Assembly (NCBI RefSeq): GCF_003148665.1
Contig: NZ_QGGQ01000004.1
Span: forward strand, 414,882-478,881
DNA from: Maribacter polysiphoniae
GTDB lineage: Bacteria > Bacteroidota > Bacteroidia > Flavobacteriales > Flavobacteriaceae
Reading direction: 5' to 3'
Length of the DNA: 64,000 nucleotides
A program made the position numbers and the translations under genes. How positions within the stretch are numbered: the first letter of the stretch is position 1; the number at the start of each line of letters is the position of its first letter. This document shows positions 25,889 through 33,501 of this stretch, piece by piece. The notes below the pieces were generated by a model, which did not search any database, was not told where the DNA came from, and saw only the letters and a program-made list of their open reading frames with translations.

Positions 25889-27577
25889 TTACCATGGTGT
25901 GGCCACACCTTGTACAATCCATGGTCTAGCGTAAGGGCTATCATTGGGATCGGTAGTACTATAAGGGGTTCCTTCCAAAGAAGCTGCCGCAGCACTGTTA
26001 TTTACACTGTTATTATTGATTTCATCATCTGGATAGATAAATCTTAGAGGCATTACGTCTTCCCTGGCAAAAGGTCCAGCGCTTAAATCAGGTAGCCCGG
26101 TTCTTCTCCAATCCATATAGGCCTCATCCCCATTGAACATATTGGCGATCCACTTTTGTTCCAGAACCTGTTCCAAAGTACCACTATAGGCAACTCCTGC
26201 ATTCATAATATAATCGGAATAGGTATCACCAACACCCCAAACTTCCAAGGAGGCCTTGATACCTTCCAAGTAATTCCCTTCCGCATCGGAACCCCAACCT
26301 CGTATGGCTGCTTCCGCTTTTAGGAATGACAATTCCGCATAAGAAAACAATCTGGCTTTTAACAAGTTCCCACCATCATCTTTCTGGTTAAACACTTCAT
26401 TCATTCTTGACACATAGGAATTTGTACCCCCTCTTGAACCCTCTGAGTTCAAATTATACTCATAAGGATCAACAGCACTTACAGCCACAGGTAGACCCAC
26501 ATAAACGCTGCTGGTATCTATTAGTTTTTTACCTGCTTGTAAATCCGCGGCGTATGTTGCTTGGGTGTATATCGCATAATCATTGGCATCCAAGGATTCT
26601 TCGCTGATATAGCGAATACCATCTTCTTCAGCCATGTCACCACCGCCAGGTACTTCTGCTGCAGGTACCACCTTCGTAGGTACTGCAACGGGTGCAAACC
26701 AAACAGCTATTCTTGGATCTTCCAACTCCTTCAGCTTATCTGTTAGGGTTGTACAGGGTTTTACCCTGTAAAAATCAGATGCTGAACCAAACTGTCCACT
26801 ACTTGGCCAAGATTGACTATCAATACCTCCAATATAACTTAGGACCAGTTCGTCTTCAATTTCACTGATCAAAGGTTTTGCAAGTGTAGTTGTAACCCCG
26901 GCTTGGGCGAAAGCAGGTAATTTTTCAGATAAACGCATATAATAGCGTAAGGCCAAGGAATTGGCCAATTTTTGCCACTTTGAGGCATCGCCTCCGTAAA
27001 ATACATCTTGTTTTTCTACCACTCCTTGGTAACTTGAAGCACCTAAAAGGCTTGATGCAGTTTCCAAATCCGCAATAATACCCTTATAAACGGTCTCTTG
27101 GGTATCATAGGTTGGGCGCTCTCCTTCCAAATCACTTCCTTTTAAGGCTTCAGTATAAGGAATATCACCATAATAGTCGGTTAAATTACCGAACAACATT
27201 GATTTTAAAATCAAGGTAACACCCTCATGAAAAGGTAAACCAAGTTCTACCGCTCTTTCATAAGCTACTTTGTTGGTTCTTAAAAGTTCGTAATTATCAT
27301 TCCAGATAGAACCCGTTTCCCAATCGTAACGATTGTTCGACCAAGAATCTTTCTGTATGAACTGCGATGCAGCCCCTGTATCACCAGAATAACCCCTACT
27401 TGTGGTACTTGTTGCCAAGCCGGTCATTACCGAGCTGATCAATAAATTGGGATCAACCTCACTGGATTCTACCCCATTTGGGTTTTCATTTATTTCAACA
27501 AGCCCATCATCACAAGAAACTATAACTAACAATGGAACAAATAGAAATAGTAATGCTATGTTTTTAACTGATTTCAT
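25889..27577 (-). CDS. susD-like: SusD/RagB-family glycan-binding lipoprotein
   Basis: A 562-residue lipoprotein from the ATG at 27577 (lipobox VVSC, Cys 22). It belongs to the SusD-like_2 type: INENPNGVESSEVDPNLLISSV near residue 30, FGNLTDYYGDIPYTEAL around 150, LANSLALRYYMRLSEK around 230, and the late SYAELSFLKAEAA and KWIANMFNGDEAYMDWRRTGLP. It sits on the outer-membrane SusC barrel and captures the glycan. The gene begins 23 bases after the susC stop. Confidence 0.93.
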   Translation of the reverse strand: MKSVKNIALLFLFVPLLVIVSCDDGLVEINENPNGVESSEVDPNLLISSVMTGLATSTTSRGYSGDTGAASQFIQKDSWSNNRYDWETGSIWNDNYELLRTNKVAYERAVELGLPFHEGVTLILKSMLFGNLTDYYGDIPYTEALKGSDLEGERPTYDTQETVYKGIIADLETASSLLGASSYQGVVEKQDVFYGGDASKWQKLANSLALRYYMRLSEKLPAFAQAGVTTTLAKPLISEIEDELVLSYIGGIDSQSWPSSGQFGSASDFYRVKPCTTLTDKLKELEDPRIAVWFAPVAVPTKVVPAAEVPGGGDMAEEDGIRYISEESLDANDYAIYTQATYAADLQAGKKLIDTSSVYVGLPVAVSAVDPYEYNLNSEGSRGGTNSYVSRMNEVFNQKDDGGNLLKARLFSYAELSFLKAEAAIRGWGSDAEGNYLEGIKASLEVWGVGDTYSDYIMNAGVAYSGTLEQVLEQKWIANMFNGDEAYMDWRRTGLPDLSAGPFAREDVMPLRFIYPDDEINNNSVNNSAAAASLEGTPYSTTDPNDSPYARPWIVQGVATPW

Positions 27578-27600
27578 ATTCTTATTATTTTTTATTTTAT

Positions 27601-30600
27601 TTAGAAACTTGCGTTTAATTTTATACCTACAGGTATCGCCCAAGGCTGAATATTATACCTTTCAACACCTTGAGAAAGGTTCCCGTTGGAATATTGAAAA
27701 GCAGATTCTGGATCAATATTGATTCCGGCTTTTGTCCATAAAATGATATTACGACTGAACAATGAAAGCGATAGGTTGCGCATTGCCAATTTCTCGGCTA
27801 TTTTGCTAGAGAATGTATAGCCAATTGAAATTTGTCTAAGTTTTACATAATCCGCATCAAAGGTAGAAGCTCTGGTAAAATCCCAAGCGTAGTTATCACC
27901 ATAGGTATGGTATTGCGTACCTGGACCACCGATGTTTTCTTGATCGGCAATAAAATTACCATCATCATCATAGGTTCCAATAACACCAGGTAAGAATACA
28001 CCATCGTTCAAACCATCAACCGGAAAACCACCATCTGCAGCTGTTGGCCCTCCAACAAGTGGATAAAAGTCTCCATCGGGTGATAAGAAAACATCTGCAT
28101 TTTCCCTAATATAGGTTGGAATATCTCCAACATCACTTAAATTATAAACTTTATCCAGCCATCTTGTGGTTTGTAAATCAGATTCTCCATAACGGTGTGT
28201 CTGTGAAACGAACTGTCCGCCTTTTCTCCAGTCGAAGTTCATGGATAAATTCCAATTTTTGTATTGGATGGATGTCTGAAGACCCATTTTGAAATCTGGG
28301 TTATAATTCCCAATAACAGGAGCAACCCTGTTGCCGTCCTCATCAGACAACGTACTGTCACTATTTTCCCATCCTTCATCATCCAACAAAGGCCATCCGT
28401 AATAAGGTGAATTTACATCTTCTACCCGAACGAAATCCCTATCAACAATCTGACCTACTTCTTCACCTACCCAGGTAAAAGCACCACCTTTTGCTTGATT
28501 CCAAAACCTTACATAATCGGTTCCATCTGCCAATTCAGTGATAATCGTTTTGTTCGTAGTATAGGTTAGGTTCACATTCCAACGTAAATCCTTACTATCA
28601 ATCAATACTCCGCCCAAACTAGCCTCAAAACCTTTACTGTTCAGGTTACCTGCATTAAAAAGTTTACTTGTCGCCCCGGAAGATATCGGAAGGGATTTTT
28701 GAAATATTTGATTTTCGTTATTGGACTCATAGTAGGTGAAATCCATACTCAAACGATTTTTGAAAAGCGAAAGATCAACACCATATTCCGTGGAGGTGTT
28801 AAGCTCTGCCTTGATTTTATCGTTTTTCAATGCTTCATCTACAGTCAATTGGGATGCGGCACCCCAATCCCCAGAATTGCTTAAGATAGCATACAAGTTG
28901 TGTGGACTGGTATCATTACCTGCCTGTGCCCAACCAACACGCAACTTGAATAAAGACACATTAGGGCCCATATCAAATATGTTGTTCACCAATATACTTG
29001 ATGAAATAGAAGGATACAAGAAGCTGTTTTCGCTTTCCGGCAAGGTACTTGACCAATCGTTTCTAAGGGTTGCATCTACATACACCATATCCTTATAACT
29101 AATATTACCTAAGGCATACAAGCTATTTACACGCTCTTTTGATCGTGTTTCATCATAATCAATGTTGTCAGATGCAATATTGGACAGGAGGAATAAATTC
29201 GGTATAATCAAACCTGAACCCCCATTTTTTGTTTGGGTAGAAACGAAACTGTTATTTACGTTTCTTACATTTCCACCACCAGATAAACCAAAATCAAAAT
29301 TTTCACTCAATTTATCCCTGTACGACAGTAAAAAGTCACCATTGCTTTCTACTCCATTAAGGTTTTGCAAGCCATAGGCCCCGTTCATTTCCCTACTGAA
29401 ACCACTTGATATCTTGGTTTCCCTTTCTTCATGGGAATCATTATAAGCATAACGCACCATTAAAGAAAGCTTGTCTGTAAACTTGTAGTCCACTTGAACA
29501 TTACCCATCAGTCTTTTTCTCTCAAAGCCATTGTTTATTTCATAGGCCATGAAATAAGGGTTGTTATATTCAAAATCAGATGGATCATCCCCAAAATTAT
29601 AGGGTGTATTCTGAGTCTGCCCCTCTACCAACCAATAATCCCGTAAATCGCGAATATCAATATGTGGGTTAATATCATATACAGCCTGTAATGGGTTTGC
29701 ATTTCTTTCGGTGGTTGATGGTCTATTATCCGCACCCGAAATAGAATATTTCAAACTTGCCGTAATTTTCATTTTATCATTGACATCAAAACTACTATTG
29801 ATACCAAAGTTATTTCGGTGTAAATCAGAATTTGGGATAAAACCTTCGTGTCTCATATTGGTATAAGACATACGATAGTTCATTCGATCGGTATTATTCT
29901 CTACTGCAATCGTATTTGTTAATGTATATGCAGATTGAAAGAAATTTTTGGCATTGTTCTTACCCCTTGAAGTCAAAGGTGTGGCAGCTGCAACACCACT
30001 TGCAATTTCTTCTGCGGTATAAGGCCATTGAACCGCACTTAATCCTTTATCCAATTCTGGACCGATCCACCCGGATGCAGTTTCATCAATTTGGGTAATG
30101 GTAGGGTCTGGTCGACTACCGTTTGCAAAACGAGTGCTCTTTTCCAAAAATTTGTAAGGTGATTCATATACGTTACTTGAACTAAATGAAATTCCTAGGC
30201 CCTTACTTTTTTTACCCGATTTTGTAGTGATCATGATAACACCATTGGCACCTCTAGAACCATAAAGTGCAGCAGCACTGGGTCCTTTTAAGACGGATAC
30301 GTTGGCTATGTCATCTGGGTTTATATCACCGATACCACCACCATAATCCACAGCAATACCACTACCTGTACTACCAATATTGGTTAGACCACTTGAAAGC
30401 GGCACCCCATCAATCACATATAAAGGCTGGTTATCCGTTGTTAATGAAGAGGCTCCACGAAGAATAACACTTACAGTTGATCCTGCACCACCCGTAGAAT
30501 TAATCTGAACCCCGGAAACCCTACCGTTTAAGGCGTTCAAGGCGTTCTCCTGCGTCACGGTAGTAAGTTCTTCTCCTTGTACTTCTGAAACTGAATACCC

Positions 30601-30960
30601 TAGGGACTTCTTTTCCCTGGAAATACCCAATGCCGTAACAACTACTTCATCAAGCGCCTCGGAAGACGTTTCCAAAGACACATTTATGGTTGATCGGTTA
30701 CCGACAACCACCTCTTGGGTAGTCATTCCCAAATAGGAAAAAACAAGTACGGCATTACTATCCGGTACTTGGATGGTATAATTTCCATCAAAATCAGTAC
30801 TTACTCCCGTTATGGTTCCTTTTAAAACAACCGAAACCCCTGGTAATAATTCCCCATCGGTACTATTGACTACTCCCGTTACCTCTTGTTGTGCCACTAT
30901 ACTCCCAGCAAACATGCTGAATATCAAGAGTAGTAACAAGTTCGTTTTTCGTTTTTTCAT
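27601..30960 (-). CDS. susC-like: SusC/RagA-family TonB-dependent outer-membrane transporter
   Basis: A 1119-residue protein: signal peptide (SIVAQ), a carboxypeptidase-regulatory-like domain (about 25-105: GVVNSTDGELLPGVSVVLKGT), a plug starting with the TonB-box-like DEVVVTALG, then a 22-strand barrel with the terminal NASF. It imports oligosaccharides bound by SusD, energised by TonB. It is the first gene of the leftward operon, with a probable promoter at 31016-31023 and an operator at 31041-31060. Confidence 0.96.
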   Translation of the reverse strand: MKKRKTNLLLLLIFSMFAGSIVAQQEVTGVVNSTDGELLPGVSVVLKGTITGVSTDFDGNYTIQVPDSNAVLVFSYLGMTTQEVVVGNRSTINVSLETSSEALDEVVVTALGISREKKSLGYSVSEVQGEELTTVTQENALNALNGRVSGVQINSTGGAGSTVSVILRGASSLTTDNQPLYVIDGVPLSSGLTNIGSTGSGIAVDYGGGIGDINPDDIANVSVLKGPSAAALYGSRGANGVIMITTKSGKKSKGLGISFSSSNVYESPYKFLEKSTRFANGSRPDPTITQIDETASGWIGPELDKGLSAVQWPYTAEEIASGVAAATPLTSRGKNNAKNFFQSAYTLTNTIAVENNTDRMNYRMSYTNMRHEGFIPNSDLHRNNFGINSSFDVNDKMKITASLKYSISGADNRPSTTERNANPLQAVYDINPHIDIRDLRDYWLVEGQTQNTPYNFGDDPSDFEYNNPYFMAYEINNGFERKRLMGNVQVDYKFTDKLSLMVRYAYNDSHEERETKISSGFSREMNGAYGLQNLNGVESNGDFLLSYRDKLSENFDFGLSGGGNVRNVNNSFVSTQTKNGGSGLIIPNLFLLSNIASDNIDYDETRSKERVNSLYALGNISYKDMVYVDATLRNDWSSTLPESENSFLYPSISSSILVNNIFDMGPNVSLFKLRVGWAQAGNDTSPHNLYAILSNSGDWGAASQLTVDEALKNDKIKAELNTSTEYGVDLSLFKNRLSMDFTYYESNNENQIFQKSLPISSGATSKLFNAGNLNSKGFEASLGGVLIDSKDLRWNVNLTYTTNKTIITELADGTDYVRFWNQAKGGAFTWVGEEVGQIVDRDFVRVEDVNSPYYGWPLLDDEGWENSDSTLSDEDGNRVAPVIGNYNPDFKMGLQTSIQYKNWNLSMNFDWRKGGQFVSQTHRYGESDLQTTRWLDKVYNLSDVGDIPTYIRENADVFLSPDGDFYPLVGGPTAADGGFPVDGLNDGVFLPGVIGTYDDDGNFIADQENIGGPGTQYHTYGDNYAWDFTRASTFDADYVKLRQISIGYTFSSKIAEKLAMRNLSLSLFSRNIILWTKAGINIDPESAFQYSNGNLSQGVERYNIQPWAIPVGIKLNASF

Positions 30961-31015
30961 ATTATTTCATTTTTTTAAAAGGTTGATTATTAGGTTTTTT
31001 TGAATGTGAGTTTCA

Positions 31016-31023
31016 CAAAACTA
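31016..31023 (-). promoter_or_regulatory. -7 box of the susC operon
   Basis: Minus strand reads TAGTTTTG, an exact TAnnTTTG, giving a leader of about 45 bases before the susC ATG. It is 27.5 nt from the operator centre at 31041-31060, 21 nt (two helical turns) closer than at the 48.5-nt promoters. Confidence 0.55.
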
Positions 31024-31040
31024 TTTTAATTCCTTCTTAT

Positions 31041-31060
31041 AATTACATGGTATATTATTA
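31041..31060 (-). promoter_or_regulatory. Glycan-locus operator, copy 6
   Basis: Minus strand reads TAATAATATACCATGTAATT. The ATANCCATGTAA core agrees with copies 3 and 5; the 5' GGT is not conserved. It lies upstream of the susC -7 box. Confidence 0.5.
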
Positions 31061-31429
31061 ATTATATATGTTTTTTTAACCTATGCACCCCCTGTTTTAT
31101 GATAAAAACAAATAATAGTTAAGATATCATCAATTCTAAGCGAAAAACTTTAAGAAGACTTCAATGACACATTCCGATTCAACCCTATTAATTACAGGGG
31201 CGCCATTAGGCAATTGAAACATTACCGCTCTTAGAGTGCATCACACCTTATATTATATCGCCATATTCAGATATTTTACCCCTTACGGAAGTCACCCCTA
31301 TTGCACGGCCCCTCGTATACAGTATCCTATTATTTACTATGGCTCTATGGTATCCTATATATATAGACGCCAAAAACTATACATATATTAACTTATTAGT
31401 ACCCTTTAAATCACCTAAAACACCCCTTA

Positions 31430-31449
31430 GGTTGAAATATCATGTAAAT
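31430..31449 (+). promoter_or_regulatory. Glycan-locus operator, copy 7
   Basis: Reads GGTTGAAATATCATGTAAAT. A -7-like box TTAATTTG (31488-31495) starts 48.5 nt from its centre, 26 bases before the symporter ATG. Confidence 0.6.
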
Positions 31450-31520
31450 CAAACAAGATATAATAAACCATTTGATTTCAATTAATTTTAATTTGTACAT
31501 ATCATCTAACAATATTCAAT

Positions 31521-33029
31521 ATGCTTTCAGGAATCGACTATTTTATTGTAATCGCCTACATCGTGGGAATGTTATTACTAGGACTCTATTTTAAAAAATT
31601 CGTTAATAGTTCGGAAGACTACTTTCTTGGGGGCAAAAGCCTACCTTTTTGGGCCATTGGTATGTCTATCGTTGTTTCGGATATTGGGGCCTTGGATTTT
31701 GTAGGGGTTTCAGGACAAGCCTATCGTTATGGAATCTCAGTAGGGAATTTCGACTGGGTGGGCTCTGTACCTGCCATGTTATTGGCGGCATTTATTTTTA
31801 TCCCTTATTTCTGGCGGGGAGGAATGTATACCATCCCTGAATATCTGGGAAGAAGGTATAACCAAAAGGTAAGGACCATTGCTTCCGTAACCTGGATCAT
31901 GTTTTTTGCCTTGGATTTGGGTGTTCTTTTTTGGGCCAGTGCGGTACTATTGAATGTTCTTATGGGTTGGCCCATATGGATTTCCATTATTTCCACTGCA
32001 GGGGTAGTCGGACTTTATACTTATTTTGGTGGGATCACCGCAGTGATCATGACCGATGTCGTGCAATTCGTCATCATGTTCATTGGAGGGTTTGCCCTGG
32101 TTTTTCTCAGTCTTTACGAAGTTGGGGGTTGGGATAGTATGGTCGACAAAATTGCAACAATGGGACCTGAGTATAGAAACCATTTCGATATCATTCAACC
32201 ACAGGATACGAAATCCCCCTTCCCCTGGACAGGGATTTTATTCGGCCTGACCTTTGTTATGGCCAACGCGTATATGATAGGCAACCAGTCTATTGTACAG
32301 CGCTGCCTTACCGCCAAAAACGAATGGCACGCAAAAGCAAGTATGATTTTTGGTTCTGCCCTTAAAATGTTCATTCCCATATTGGTTTTGTTTCCGGGTC
32401 TTATGGCTGTGGTAGTCCATCCCGGATTGGCAGACGGTGACCAAGCCCTTCCATTGATGATCAAATCGATTCTACCTCCTGGTTTGGTAGGCTTGATGTT
32501 TGCAGCATTCTTCGCGGGCTTAATGTCCAGTGTGGATTCATTGTTGAATTCCACGGCAACCTTATTTACGAAGGATATTTACGAACCGTTTATTAAAAAA
32601 GGTGCCAGTGACAAACATTATTTAAAGGTGGGACAGATAACCACCCTTGTGTTGTTGATAATCGGTGTGGCCACCTCACCAATAAGCAGTGATTTCCCTG
32701 GTATTTATGTTGCCATACAAACCTTTATGTCTTATTTCCAAGGGCCGATATTCTCCATTCTCCTATTGGGTATATTCTGGAAAAGAACTACGGAATGGGG
32801 TGGACTTTCGGCATTGGTGATTGGTATTGGATTTGCCATTTATCTAAATGTCTTTAAAGAGCAATTCTTTACCATAGAAGATCCTTTCCTTTATATTTCC
32901 TGGTGGTCATTCCTATTAGGGGCCATCATAAATGTGGTTGTTAGTTTATTGACCAAGAAACATTCGGAGGAGGAATTGCAAGGCTTGGTGTTTAGTTCTA
33001 AAATTTTGGTAAAAAACAAAAAACTGTAA
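31521..33029 (+). CDS. Sodium:solute symporter (SSS family)
   Basis: A 502-residue membrane protein with about 13 helices. It opens with DYFIVIAYIVGMLLLGLYFKK and then SEDYFLGGKSLPFWAIGMS, the standard SSS start. The family motif GLMFAAFFAGLMSSVDSLLNS is near residue 330. Members of this branch in Bacteroidota glycan loci carry sugars or sugar acids with sodium. First gene of the 9-gene rightward operon; the next gene starts 1 base after its stop. Confidence 0.9.
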   Translation: MLSGIDYFIVIAYIVGMLLLGLYFKKFVNSSEDYFLGGKSLPFWAIGMSIVVSDIGALDFVGVSGQAYRYGISVGNFDWVGSVPAMLLAAFIFIPYFWRGGMYTIPEYLGRRYNQKVRTIASVTWIMFFALDLGVLFWASAVLLNVLMGWPIWISIISTAGVVGLYTYFGGITAVIMTDVVQFVIMFIGGFALVFLSLYEVGGWDSMVDKIATMGPEYRNHFDIIQPQDTKSPFPWTGILFGLTFVMANAYMIGNQSIVQRCLTAKNEWHAKASMIFGSALKMFIPILVLFPGLMAVVVHPGLADGDQALPLMIKSILPPGLVGLMFAAFFAGLMSSVDSLLNSTATLFTKDIYEPFIKKGASDKHYLKVGQITTLVLLIIGVATSPISSDFPGIYVAIQTFMSYFQGPIFSILLLGIFWKRTTEWGGLSALVIGIGFAIYLNVFKEQFFTIEDPFLYISWWSFLLGAIINVVVSLLTKKHSEEELQGLVFSSKILVKNKKL

Positions 33030-33030
33030 T

Positions 33031-33246
33031 ATGTTCAATTTTGACTGGCTTTCCGGTGTTTCGCAAGAAACTGCAAAAATGATATTTCTTTCCTTGTATG
33101 CACTAATAGGTCTTTTAGTGCTGCTATTGCCCAATGAGTACATTTACGAGGGTATAGCCAAGGAAGATCGCCACTGGTGGAACAATTTAAAACTATGGTC
33201 AATTGCCGTGCTATCCATATTGGCATCGATCTATAATCATTTTTAA
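33031..33246 (+). CDS. Small two-helix membrane protein next to the symporter
   Basis: A 71-residue protein with two predicted membrane helices (about 17-35 and 50-67) joined by a charged loop (YEGIAKEDRHWWNN). I do not recognise a named family. It begins one base after the symporter stop and is followed by another small membrane protein, so an accessory subunit of the symporter is a reasonable guess. The tight spacing and the coherent helices argue that it is real. Confidence 0.6.
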   Translation: MFNFDWLSGVSQETAKMIFLSLYALIGLLVLLLPNEYIYEGIAKEDRHWWNNLKLWSIAVLSILASIYNHF

Positions 33247-33263
33247 CCCCTTAATCAAAAAGT

Positions 33264-33497
33264 ATGGAGACAAATGAAATAAATGCGGGAATTAAGGCCG
33301 CTCAAATTAACAATGCCCTTGGGTTTTTCATTATGGCTTTTGGGGTTATTGTTCTTTTTGCAATGATCTTTACCGAAACTTTTGTAGAACATATGACGGA
33401 CATGGTTGCCGGATTACTTCTAATCGCTATTGGAGGAGGTATGATATGGAAAGCAAAATCAAACTTAAAAAAATATAGAAAATCGAAGGAATCATAA
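33264..33497 (+). CDS. Second small two-helix membrane protein
   Basis: A 77-residue protein: helix 1 about residues 17-38, helix 2 about 45-63, then a basic tail (KAKSNLKKYRKSKES). No family is recognised. It lies 17 bases after the first small gene and 4 bases before GH2. As with its neighbour, an accessory role at the symporter is possible but unproven. Confidence 0.6.
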   Translation: METNEINAGIKAAQINNALGFFIMAFGVIVLFAMIFTETFVEHMTDMVAGLLLIAIGGGMIWKAKSNLKKYRKSKES

Positions 33498-33501
33498 TGT
33501 A

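Larger units (their letters stand above)
30961..31520. other. Divergent regulatory region between susC and the symporter operon
   Basis: This 560-base stretch has no gene. Each end holds an operator and a -7 box (31016-31060 for susC, 31430-31495 for the symporter). The middle (about 31100-31420) is A+T-rich with scattered C/T-rich tracts, and I see no open frame or clear stem-loop in it. Confidence 0.6.
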
